Shown here: piece by piece, positions 54,381-63,124 of the stretch
How the letters are laid out: each line of letters opens with the position of its first letter
Numbering within the stretch: the first letter of the stretch is position 1
From: an uncultured SAR86 cluster bacterium
GTDB lineage: Bacteria > Pseudomonadota > Gammaproteobacteria > Magnimaribacterales > Magnimaribacteraceae
NCBI GenBank assembly: GCA_937773605.1
Contig: CALJVP010000005.1
Location: forward strand, 1-64,000
Length of the DNA stretch: 64,000 nucleotides
Direction of reading: 5' to 3'
Program-made: the position numbers and the translations under genes
The notes under the pieces: model-generated
Told to the model about the DNA's origin: nothing
Seen by the model: only the letters and a program-made list of their open reading frames with translations
Database searches by the model: none

Positions 54381-56264
54381 TTAGTTGAGTTCCAGCCCCT
54401 CTAAATTCCCTTTGGATCGCCATTTCTTCATCAATTTAAAGAATTCTATGGGACCGCCTCCATACATGTTGTTTTGAGGTTTTACGTTAACCTGCCCCTC
54501 ATTGTTGTAGTAGCCAGGAGTGCATTTTTCTTGGAAATCAGCAGTTAATCTGGATTTTTCGATAATAATATCAACCCATTCTTTTTCAGCTTTTTCACTG
54601 GCCTCAATCCTTGTGGCTCCCTTTTCTTGAGCGGTGCTGATGATGTGAGCTAAGTGAATACTTTGCTCATCAAGAGAGTAAGTATAAGTCGCCGTAAAGC
54701 CTGATTGAGATGGTCCAAAAAAGAAAGCATTTGGAAACCCTCTGGTGTGCATTCCATGAAAAGTGGATAATCCATCTGACCATTTTTCAGAAATGGACAT
54801 CCCATCTTTTCCGTTGATTTGATAACCTGCTCTTCGAGCGTAGTCTGTTCCTACTTCGAATCCGGTTGCAAAAATAATGCAATCAACTTCATACTCTTTG
54901 CCGTCAAACATAATTCCTTTTTCAGTTATTTGGTCCAGGCCCCTGCCATCTGTATTGACCAGTGTCACATTAGGAAGATTAAAAGTGGGTAAGTACTCAT
55001 CATGAAAACAAGGTCTTTTGCAGAATTGTCGGTAATAGGGCTTTAAAGCCTCTGCCGTTTCTGGATCTTCGACTATTGCTTCAGCTCTGGCACGAACTTT
55101 TTCCATCTTTTGATAATCGGCAATTTCCATGGCTTTTGCTATATCCATAAAGTCAGTGACTTTATCCGTCATGTATTGCTTGAAACCTTTTTTATACAAG
55201 CTTGGTGAGACAACTGAAGTAACACCCCACTTAAAGATTTGTGCTTTGGAAGGTGCTTTGTCTCTAAGCGAACCAAAAAGGAGTCTGAAGGCTTCAGTCC
55301 AACCATCAGAAACCAAATCCTCTTTCACCATGCCACCAGTCATAATGGATTCAAAATTATTTCTTCTTTTATCTTGCCATCCTTCTTCTTGAGTTGATAT
55401 CCAGTCAGGGTCAGTGACTTGATTATTTCTTTCATCAATAGAGGAGGGCGTTCTTTGGAAAACGTACAGTTCTTTCGCAGAAGCACCCAGGTGAGGAACA
55501 GCTTGAACAGCCGTGGCTCCAGTTCCGATAATGGCCACTCTCTTATCTTTTAGTCCGGTTAAATCACCATGTGAACTGCCGCCGGTGTAGTCGTAGTCCC
55601 ATCTACTTGTGTGAAAAGTGTGTCCTTTGTAATCATTAATTCCTTTCATGGCAGGAAGTTTGGGTCTGTTTAAAGGGCCATTAGAATGAACCACGAATCT
55701 TGCTTGAATTCTATCCTGCCTATTGGTGGTAACAATCCACCTGCCTGACTCTTCATCCCATTCAGTGCCAGTCACTTCAGTTTGCAGTATGGAATTATCA
55801 TACAACTTATATTTCTCAGCGATAATATGGCAATACTCTAGAGTTTCCGGTGCGTTTGTGTATTTGTGTTTGGGAACAAAATTTGTTTCTTCTAGTAAAG
55901 GAAAGTACACATAAGATTCTATGTCACATGATGCTCCTGGGTATCTGTTCCAATACCAAGTGCCACCAAAATCTCCACCTTTTTCTATTATCCTGAAGTC
56001 ATCTATTCCGGCTTCTCTTAATCTTGCTGCTGCAAGCATTCCACCGAAGCCTCCACCTATGATAACGACCTCTACCTCGCTTTCTAAAGCGTCTCTTTGT
56101 AATTCACTGTCTATATAAGGGTCTTCAACAAAATACGCAAAGTCTCCTTTTACCTCTTGATATTGTTCATTACCATCGGCTCTTAGACGCTTGTCGCGTT
56201 CTAGTTGATATTTTTTCCCAAGTTCATCAGGATCAAAGTTTAGTTTAGTTGATTCAACTGCCAT
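54381..56264 (-). CDS. Flavin-dependent Baeyer-Villiger monooxygenase
   Basis: A 627-residue class B flavoprotein. The FAD Rossmann motif is IIGGGFGGMLAA near residue 70, followed by GGTWYWNRYPGASCDIES as in cyclohexanone-type enzymes. The BVMO fingerprint reads YKGHTFHTSRWD (212-223), with Tyr in place of the leading Phe. The NADPH motif is IIGTGATAVQ. An N-terminal extension of about 60 residues is present. It should insert oxygen into a ketone; substrate unknown. AGAG lies upstream of the ATG, and the GNAT gene follows. Confidence 0.9.
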   Translation of the reverse strand: MAVESTKLNFDPDELGKKYQLERDKRLRADGNEQYQEVKGDFAYFVEDPYIDSELQRDALESEVEVVIIGGGFGGMLAAARLREAGIDDFRIIEKGGDFGGTWYWNRYPGASCDIESYVYFPLLEETNFVPKHKYTNAPETLEYCHIIAEKYKLYDNSILQTEVTGTEWDEESGRWIVTTNRQDRIQARFVVHSNGPLNRPKLPAMKGINDYKGHTFHTSRWDYDYTGGSSHGDLTGLKDKRVAIIGTGATAVQAVPHLGASAKELYVFQRTPSSIDERNNQVTDPDWISTQEEGWQDKRRNNFESIMTGGMVKEDLVSDGWTEAFRLLFGSLRDKAPSKAQIFKWGVTSVVSPSLYKKGFKQYMTDKVTDFMDIAKAMEIADYQKMEKVRARAEAIVEDPETAEALKPYYRQFCKRPCFHDEYLPTFNLPNVTLVNTDGRGLDQITEKGIMFDGKEYEVDCIIFATGFEVGTDYARRAGYQINGKDGMSISEKWSDGLSTFHGMHTRGFPNAFFFGPSQSGFTATYTYSLDEQSIHLAHIISTAQEKGATRIEASEKAEKEWVDIIIEKSRLTADFQEKCTPGYYNNEGQVNVKPQNNMYGGGPIEFFKLMKKWRSKGNLEGLELN

Positions 56265-56410
56265 GTTTCACTCTCCAAAATTCTGCTCAAATATTAATAG
56301 AAAATATTAATTTATGCATTAAATATTGAATGTAATATAACAGAAGAATCAGTAATCTACTTGTCTCAAATGTGACAGAAAGACCAAAAACTCCGGAAAG
56401 TCTAGACAGC

Positions 56411-57001
56411 TTAAAGGGCAATTAAGTTCATAAATTCCATTCGAGACTTAGGATTTTCTCTAAAAGCACCAAGCATTCTGCTTGTTACCGTGCTTGTTTC
56501 TGTTTTATGTACGCCTCGACTGCTCATGCATTGATGGGCGGCATCTATAACAATTGCAACGCCCTTGGGCTTGAGCACTCTATCTATTGTGTCTGCTATT
56601 TGAGCCGTCATAGTTTCTTGAGTTTGGAGTCGCTTGGCATACAGATCGACCACTCTTGCTAACTTACTAATTCCGACTACTCGTTGATCCGGGATATAAG
56701 CAACATGTGCTTTTCCTAAGATTGGAACCATGTGATGTTCACAGTGAGATTCCAGTCGAATATCTTTGACTATGATGATCTCATCGTAACCCTCAACTTC
56801 TTCAAAGACCTTAGAGAGAATTTCTTCAGGGTCTTGATCATAACCTGAGTAAAACTCCTCGTAGGATTTAACGACACGTTTGGGGGTTTCTATCAATCCT
56901 TCTCTATTGGGATTATCGCCTGCCCAAGAGATAAGAGTTTTGACGGCCGCTTCAGCTTCTTCGCGAGTTGGTTTTGGGGTTAAAGGGGTGACTTTTTTCA
57001 T
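56411..57001 (-). CDS. folE: GTP cyclohydrolase I
   Basis: This enzyme makes dihydroneopterin triphosphate, the first folate precursor. The zinc and catalytic residues are in ESHCEHHMVP and HQCMSSRGV, with GKAHVAYIP between. Length 196 aa is typical of bacterial FolE. It sits alone, divergent from an SDR gene; 146 AT-rich bases separate its stop from the monooxygenase gene downstream. Confidence 0.96.
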   Translation of the reverse strand: MKKVTPLTPKPTREEAEAAVKTLISWAGDNPNREGLIETPKRVVKSYEEFYSGYDQDPEEILSKVFEEVEGYDEIIIVKDIRLESHCEHHMVPILGKAHVAYIPDQRVVGISKLARVVDLYAKRLQTQETMTAQIADTIDRVLKPKGVAIVIDAAHQCMSSRGVHKTETSTVTSRMLGAFRENPKSRMEFMNLIAL

Positions 57002-57114
57002 AGTGGTGCCTCGTTTTGAGATTATTATACTAACAAGAGAATTTTTATCACTTATTTATAGATTTTTTGTAAAACTGAATATAGATTAGTGCTACAAACA
57101 AAAAAGGTAGCAAT

Positions 57115-57894
57115 ATGTCTTCATTTAATAATCCCAATTTTTCTTTAGATCTCAGTGGCCAAGTTGCATTAGTAACAGGTGCTTCTTCTGGCTTGGGGTA
57201 CCGTTTTGCAAAAGTCCTTGCGAGTTGCGGGGCTGAAGTTGCTATTTCAGCCAGAAGGGTCGACAAACTTGAATCTTTAGCAAGTGAGATAAAAGAAGAT
57301 GGCGGTAAGTGCATCGTTGTGCCTATAGATATGGTAGACAGAGATAGCATCAGGGATGCCGTCAAAGTAGTAGAAGAGCAACTTGGAACAATTACCACGT
57401 TAGTAAATAATGCCGGTATTCCAGACGCACAGTGGGCCGTAAAACAATCGGATGAACTCATCGATAGCGTAATCGATACAAATTTAACGGGCCCTTATCT
57501 TTTGTCCTGTGAAGTAGCGAGGCGGTTAATAGAAAAAGATCTTCCGGGAAGGATGGTAAACATAGCTTCGATGGCAGCTTTCAACACTTCTCCTAATTCC
57601 GCCGCTGTCCTTTACTCAACAACTAAATTAGCAATAGTTAGAATGACGGAATCTTTGTCAGTCGAATGGGCTCGCAACAACATCAACGTCAACGCCATAG
57701 CGCCAGGATGCTTTTCATCAGAAATGCTTGATGGCATGCTTGAGAGAATAGGGGACATTAGCCAATCTTTTCCTCGTAAAAGAATTTGTCAGCCCGAACA
57801 AATGGACTCGACGCTTCTTTTTTTGGTCTCTCCTTCTTCTGAATGCGTGACCGGAACTTGTATAAAAATAGATGATGGCCAAGGTTCTCGATAA
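57115..57894 (+). CDS. Short-chain dehydrogenase/reductase
   Basis: A classical SDR of 259 residues: cofactor motif TGASSGLG, NNAG, the catalytic Ser (NIASMAAF) and Y-x-x-x-K in LYSTTKLAI, and the following NAIAPG. The Arg-rich second strand (SARRVDKL) suggests NADP(H) use. It could be a FabG-like ketoacyl reductase or another alcohol dehydrogenase. It stands alone upstream of tRNA-Gly. Confidence 0.87.
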   Translation: MSSFNNPNFSLDLSGQVALVTGASSGLGYRFAKVLASCGAEVAISARRVDKLESLASEIKEDGGKCIVVPIDMVDRDSIRDAVKVVEEQLGTITTLVNNAGIPDAQWAVKQSDELIDSVIDTNLTGPYLLSCEVARRLIEKDLPGRMVNIASMAAFNTSPNSAAVLYSTTKLAIVRMTESLSVEWARNNINVNAIAPGCFSSEMLDGMLERIGDISQSFPRKRICQPEQMDSTLLFLVSPSSECVTGTCIKIDDGQGSR

Positions 57895-57963
57895 ATAAGT
57901 TTAACCGCCATAAAAAATAGAGTTCTTAGTAATATTTGAACGATACTATTAATAAAAATCGTC

Positions 57964-57969
57964 TATAAT
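57964..57969 (+). promoter_or_regulatory. -10 element of tRNA-Gly promoter
   Basis: A perfect TATAAT 19 bases before the tRNA, followed by a GC-rich stretch (GCCCCTC) like the discriminator of stable-RNA promoters. I see no good -35 at the usual distance. Confidence 0.6.
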
Positions 57970-57988
57970 GCCCCTCACTTAAGTGTCT

Positions 57989-58064
57989 GCGGGAATAGCT
58001 CAGTTGGTAGAGCGTGACGTTGCCAACGTCAAGGTCGCCGGTTCGAACCCGGTTTCCCGCTCCA
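57989..58064 (+). tRNA. tRNA-Gly (GCC)
   Basis: A 76-base tRNA with acceptor arms GCGGGAA and TTCCCGC, discriminator T and encoded CCA. The D-arm contains AGCTCAGTTGGTAGAGC. The anticodon stem TGACG/CGTCA closes the loop TTGCCAA, so the anticodon is GCC. The T-arm is CCGGTTCGAACCCGG. Confidence 0.98.
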
Positions 58065-58122
58065 TCTTTTTTTACATAAAAGCTCAATTGCAATTTCAAT
58101 CACTTACCCATAGGCTGTCCAT

Positions 58123-59019
58123 ATGAATCTTTGGATAGTAATTTTTTTATTAATTGTGGTCATAGCACTTCTCTCTTTTAGTATTTATTTAAACTACAAA
58201 GAGAGTAACCAAGGCGATGAAAGTAGAGATTCTTTGCGTGATCTGGATCAAGCCGTAGAACGACAACAAGCAACTTTGGGAGATTTAAGTAAAGACATAC
58301 AATCTTTTCAGGACCCATTAAGTAAGTTAAACAGGTACCTTTCAGGAGGAACGCTTGCTGGAAAATTTGGTGAGTGGTCTCTAGAAGCCATAATACAAGA
58401 TATTTTTCACCCCAATCACTACGAAAGCAATGCCGAGGTGATTGCTGGAACAGGAAAGAGAGTTGAGTTTGTTGTAAAACTGCCCGAAGGTCTATTGCTT
58501 CCCATAGATGCTAAATTCCCTTCCGGTTTATACGAGAACTATTTATCAGCTGCAGAAGTAGGAGATGAAAAGTTAGTCAAGAAGTCCATAGACGACATAA
58601 GAAGACATGTTGTTAATGATGCGGAAGACATTAAAGAAAAATACGTACAAACAGGAGTCACTATAGATTTAGGAGTTATGTATATTCCTAGTGAGAGTTT
58701 AATGCAGTTGGTAGATTCAATTGATAATCTCAGAGAGCAAATTTTTAGGGATTCAAGAGTTCTGATTATGGGCCCTAATTCTCTTGCTGCTTATTTAATC
58801 AGCATCCATATGGGCTTTAGAACAATAGCACTGAACGAAAGAGCAGGAGACATAATGGAAGAGTTTGGTAAATTAAAGAAAGAATTTGAACGATTCGGTA
58901 ATTCAACAGATGACCTCTTAAAAAAAGCAGAGTCTATGCTCAAAGCAGTGAATGAACACACAACTCGTGAGCGACAAATGGATAAGGCAATTAATAAAAT
59001 GGAAAATCTTGATTCTTAG
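58123..59019 (+). CDS. rmuC: RmuC-family DNA recombination protein
   Basis: One N-terminal membrane helix (residues 2-24), a coiled-coil segment, then the RmuC domain: GKFGEWSLEAIIQDI, LPIDAKFPSGLYENYL and LGVMYIPSESLM. RmuC is thought to act as a nuclease limiting inversions between short repeats. At 298 aa it is much shorter than E. coli RmuC, chiefly through a short coiled coil. It is followed by a helicase gene after 28 bases. Confidence 0.88.
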   Translation: MNLWIVIFLLIVVIALLSFSIYLNYKESNQGDESRDSLRDLDQAVERQQATLGDLSKDIQSFQDPLSKLNRYLSGGTLAGKFGEWSLEAIIQDIFHPNHYESNAEVIAGTGKRVEFVVKLPEGLLLPIDAKFPSGLYENYLSAAEVGDEKLVKKSIDDIRRHVVNDAEDIKEKYVQTGVTIDLGVMYIPSESLMQLVDSIDNLREQIFRDSRVLIMGPNSLAAYLISIHMGFRTIALNERAGDIMEEFGKLKKEFERFGNSTDDLLKKAESMLKAVNEHTTRERQMDKAINKMENLDS

Positions 59020-59047
59020 ATTTCCTCATAAAATCGACAAATATTAA

Positions 59048-60343
59048 ATGAACACCAAAACCAATAGTTTTGACGAAGTACAAGATGAGATTGTTGATTT
59101 ATTTACCGAGGAAGACGGCGGTCAAAAATTTATATTCTTAACAGGTGCAGCAGGCACAGGAAAGACCACTTTATTGGAGCGTGTAAAAATTCAAGTAGAC
59201 AAAAAGAAGATGGTCGTTGCTCCTACCGGAATAGCTGCTCTTAATATTGGAGGCACCACCATTAATTCTGCATTTAGAATTGGGTTTGACACCATTCCAG
59301 AAATCACCAAATCTAAAGATCCAAGATTTACCAAATTACTAAAAAACCTTGAACTCTTAATTATTGATGAGATTTCAATGGTAAGAGCTCCCATGTTGGA
59401 TGCTATTTCTCAGTCATTGCAGATTCACAGGAAATCAACTGAACCTTTTGGAGGGGTAGATGTCCTTGCCTGTGGTGACCTCTTTCAATTACCTCCTGTG
59501 GTAAAGCAACACGAAGAAAGAGCAATTTACGAAAAATACGACTCTGTTTATTTTTTTGATGCTCACAGTTTTAAGGAAATAGAAGGAAAAATTTTTTATG
59601 AGTTAACAAAATCTTTTAGACAAGAAGAAGATGATAATTTTTATAATTTACTTAATAACATCAGATTAGGGCAGGATTTAGAGGTGACAATCGACAGGAT
59701 AAACAATCACTGTTTTGACTCCACTCTCGAAGTTGACCCTTTCATGACTCTAACTTCAAGAAAGAATAGGGCTGAAGAGATCAATCACCACAAACTTTCC
59801 CATAACGGCAATCCCGAGGAAGTTATCAAATCGAAGGAATTTGGAGAATTAAAAGAAAACGATCTGCCTGCACCAAGAGAATTAAGAATAAAGAAAGACG
59901 CAAAGGTGATGTTTATCAAAAATGATAGCGAAGGACGATGGGTAAATGGCACTGTCGGGACTGTCTCTGAGTGTTTAGATAAAAAGAAGAAGTGCATTAA
60001 GGTAAAAGTTGATGGAAAGACCCATAAAGTCGAAAGAGAGGAATGGAATAAAGTAAAATTTACTTATGACGATGACTCTGATGAAGTTTTAGAAGAAGTC
60101 GTTTCTTCTTTTAAGCAGTTCCCCATCAAATTAGGATGGGCGGTCACTATCCATAAATCGCAAGGCTTAACTTTGGAAAGTTGTTCTGTTGATCTGGGCG
60201 ATGGAGCTTTTGCTACTGGTCAGGCCTATGTGGCTTTAAGTCGCTGTAAAACTTTGAGCTCATTGACTCTCTTTAGAGAGCTAAAAGTATCAGATGCATT
60301 GGTTGATCCTGATATCCAAGATTTTCACAGCAGACACTTTTAA
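59048..60343 (+). CDS. PIF1-like DNA helicase
   Basis: A 431-residue superfamily 1B helicase. Walker A is TGAAGTGKTTL, followed by VAPTGIAALNIGGTTINSAF, the Walker B IIDEIS, GDLFQLPPV, and the C-terminal IHKSQGLTLE and YVALSRC motifs of the Pif1/RecD2 group. It lacks large extra domains. Pif1-like proteins unwind forks, R-loops or G-quadruplexes; the role here is unknown. It lies just after rmuC. Confidence 0.9.
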   Translation: MNTKTNSFDEVQDEIVDLFTEEDGGQKFIFLTGAAGTGKTTLLERVKIQVDKKKMVVAPTGIAALNIGGTTINSAFRIGFDTIPEITKSKDPRFTKLLKNLELLIIDEISMVRAPMLDAISQSLQIHRKSTEPFGGVDVLACGDLFQLPPVVKQHEERAIYEKYDSVYFFDAHSFKEIEGKIFYELTKSFRQEEDDNFYNLLNNIRLGQDLEVTIDRINNHCFDSTLEVDPFMTLTSRKNRAEEINHHKLSHNGNPEEVIKSKEFGELKENDLPAPRELRIKKDAKVMFIKNDSEGRWVNGTVGTVSECLDKKKKCIKVKVDGKTHKVEREEWNKVKFTYDDDSDEVLEEVVSSFKQFPIKLGWAVTIHKSQGLTLESCSVDLGDGAFATGQAYVALSRCKTLSSLTLFRELKVSDALVDPDIQDFHSRHF

Positions 60344-60392
60344 GCAATTATATTAGCTTGCCCCTGATTAATTCAGTGGGTATATTCAATCC

Positions 60393-61766
60393 ATGAAAAA
60401 GTTTATCTTGCCCCTTCTTATTGCCTTTAGTTTTGAAAGTATTTTAGCTTCTAAAGCCCAAACCTTAGATGATGAAGCGGTTTCATGGCTTCAAGAATAC
60501 CTGCAGATAGATACGGTCAACCCTCCCGGAAACGAATCCAGAGCAGTGGATTTTTATGCAAAGATATTTAAAAAAGAGGGCATTGAATTTAACTCAGCAG
60601 AAAGCGCTCCGGGAAGAGGAAATATCTGGGCAAGAATTAAAGGCGGAGATAAACCGGCTTTAATATTATTGCAACACACCGACGTTGTTCCAGCGAACAT
60701 GAATTTTTGGACCAGACCTGCTTTCTCTGGAGAAATACATGAGGGGTACATCTGGGGCAGGGGTGCTCTTGATATGAAAGGAACAGGCATATCGCAACTT
60801 GCCGTATTTTTAAGCCTCCACAGATCAGGATTGGCCTTAAACCGAGATGTGGTCTTTTTGGCTACTGCAGATGAGGAGGCTGGGGGAGCTTACGGAGCAG
60901 GGTGGATGGTGGATAATCATCCCGAAGTCTTTGAAGGTGCTGGCTTGTTGATCAATGAAGGCGGCAGTGGTTATCAAGCAAACGGAAAAATTATTTTTGG
61001 TGTGGAAGTGACTCAAAAGGTTCCTGTCTGGCTTAGATTAACGGCAGTTGACACTCCGGGTCATGGATCTTCCCCAAGACCAACAAGTTCAGTTACTCGT
61101 ATTGTTGAAGCATTAAACTTGGTAAAAGAGAATCCTTTTAAAGCAAGAATTATCCCTGAGGTGGAGAGGATATTTAAAAGTGATTCAAAGTCCATGGATG
61201 GTGAGCTTGCTGATAAATTTTTTAATATAAAGGAGTCCATAAAGCAGGAAGGCTTCTTGGAGGAGCTGCAAGAATATTCTGCTTCTCGTCATGCACTAAC
61301 CAGAGACACTTGTTCAATGACGAGAATGGGAGGGTCGTCCAAGATAAATGTCATACCGCCAGAGGCATGGGCAGAAATTGATTGTCGAATATTACCCGAT
61401 CGCCCCGCCGAAGAGTTCATCGAGACATTTAACGAGCTTGTTAAAGACACTGGCGTGAAGGTAGAAGTGATCATGGCTTTTACTTCAGCTATATCTCCAA
61501 CGGATTCAGATCTCTTTAAAGCCATAGAAGAAGTAACTGCTGATCTTTACCCTAACTCGAGTGTGGTGCCTTCAGTAAGTACAGGATTTACCGACAGTCA
61601 TTTTACCAGAGACTTGGGTATAGCTAGTTATGGCTTTAACCCTTTAATTGCAAAAGGCGATGAGTTTTCAGGAGTGCATGGAAATGACGAAAAGGTTAAT
61701 GAAGCTGCTTTCAGACAAGGAGTACTTGATCTTAAAGAAATTATTCAAAGAGTAGTGAATGATTAG
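60393..61766 (+). CDS. Exported M20-family metallopeptidase
   Basis: An N-terminal signal peptide (FILPLLIAFSFESILA) precedes an M20 peptidase of 457 aa. Metal and catalytic positions lie in LLQHTDVVP, GRGALDMKG, ATADEEAGGA and the final GVHGNDEKV; the dimer/lid domain has TPGHGSSP. It resembles ArgE/carboxypeptidase PM20-type enzymes that cleave peptides or N-acyl amino acids in the periplasm. Its stop is overlapped by the start of a broken gene. Confidence 0.88.
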   Translation: MKKFILPLLIAFSFESILASKAQTLDDEAVSWLQEYLQIDTVNPPGNESRAVDFYAKIFKKEGIEFNSAESAPGRGNIWARIKGGDKPALILLQHTDVVPANMNFWTRPAFSGEIHEGYIWGRGALDMKGTGISQLAVFLSLHRSGLALNRDVVFLATADEEAGGAYGAGWMVDNHPEVFEGAGLLINEGGSGYQANGKIIFGVEVTQKVPVWLRLTAVDTPGHGSSPRPTSSVTRIVEALNLVKENPFKARIIPEVERIFKSDSKSMDGELADKFFNIKESIKQEGFLEELQEYSASRHALTRDTCSMTRMGGSSKINVIPPEAWAEIDCRILPDRPAEEFIETFNELVKDTGVKVEVIMAFTSAISPTDSDLFKAIEEVTADLYPNSSVVPSVSTGFTDSHFTRDLGIASYGFNPLIAKGDEFSGVHGNDEKVNEAAFRQGVLDLKEIIQRVVND

Positions 61767-63121
61767 TTCAACTCTTTTTAATTATCAAAGAGTTAAACCG
61801 CTTTTTCTTACATTTTCTCTACTTATTGTTTTTAGCTTTGAAGCAAGTGAAAATTCTTATAGCACTTTACCTTTGGATGATTACACCAAGGTGCAATTTC
61901 CAGGATGTTATGAGAACTCAGATATTGATATAGATAAATACTCCTTAGATAAATTTGGCACTTCTTCGAGCAACAGCACTAAAAAAGAAAATAAAGAATT
62001 GAGAGGGCATCTAAAAACCCTCGGAAAAAATCATGGCAAAATTTTAGATCTAATTAAAAAAGAGGACCATTTAGAGGTATTAGAATTAGTCGATGAATCA
62101 ATCAAGCTTATTAGATCTTCAAAGATTTTTGATTTGGATTTTTTAACAAGGTTTAAAGATAATGAAAGGGCAGGTATGACTCTTGAAGGTTTTAATATAG
62201 ATGGCCTTTCTGCAGGACAATACGCTGCAGCTGTTATACCGTTCTTAGGATATGAATCTGCCGAAAAGCTGGAATGGATATGAGAAGTCAAAGAGAATTG
62301 TTAGAAATCTCTTTTGAATACAGTAGATGGATTTTTTTAAACAGAGGTTGTTCTAGTTACTTAAAGAATTATCTAAATAAAAAAAGCCTTAAAGGAAGGT
62401 GAGACCACGAAGTATTTGTAGATTAGTTAACCCCGTTGAAGCTGCAGTTAGTGAAAAATTATTTTATATGAATTATGAGATGGGAGATTTTAGCAATGCT
62501 CTTTCTGTTGGCTCTTTATCGTTAACAAACTTCACCTACGGAAGACTTAATAAAAGCCAAAACAGACCTAGCGCTCAAATTTCAAGAGCAAATATTCTAA
62601 TAAGATTGGCTGATCTTTCGGAAAGGACTCAAAATTTTTGCTTCGCTTATAAAGGTTATGAACGTAGCGTTGGTTTAGCAAAACTCCTCGATTTGAAACC
62701 AGAAATTATTAACTCTTGGGAGGCTGGTATGCTTAGAACTTCTAACTTTCAAGGAATGAAGGAAGATAGCTGGAGCCCGAAGGTATGGCAACTTGGCACA
62801 AGACCCATCTGATTTATATATGCCTATACACCAGGTCCCCCCGGTTTACCCCCGTAGAGCTTTACAAAGAGAGATAGAAGGCTGTGTCATGATGCAATTT
62901 ACCGTGACAAAAGACGGTTCTACAAAAGATCCAGAAGTTTTATGGTCGCAGCCTCCGGGAGTATTTGACCGGCAGCACTGAAGTCTGCACTTCAATACAG
63001 GTACTCACCTCAAATTAAAGAAGGCCAACCTATTGAGGTACCAAACGTTAAAACTATAGTGGTATTTAAAATACAATCTCCTGAAAAAGATATGTACTAC
63101 ACCCCTCCAGGCTGCGAATAA
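61759..63121 (+). pseudogene. Broken exported protein with TonB-like C-terminal domain
   Basis: Frame 1 from ATG 61759 gives a signal peptide and about 150 residues (PGCYENSD, DDYTKVQFP) to TGA 62283. Further segments continue in other frames: 62280-62404, then about 62399-62790 with helical repeat-like sequence, then about 62793-62970 with the TonB_C start PPVYPRRALQREIEGCVMM, and about 62972-63121 with ALKSALQYRYSPQIKEG to the end PGCE. At least four frameshifts are needed. The last one fits loss of a single G near 62971. It overlaps the M20 gene by 8 bases, so it was once part of that operon. Confidence 0.8.
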
Positions 63122-63124
63122 ATT

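Noticed and set aside
56289-56340. AT-rich partial palindromes (AAATATTAAT twice, then ATTAAATATT) upstream of the Baeyer-Villiger gene
   Set aside because: The symmetry is poor beyond six bases and such patterns are common in AT-rich DNA; not strong enough for an operator call.
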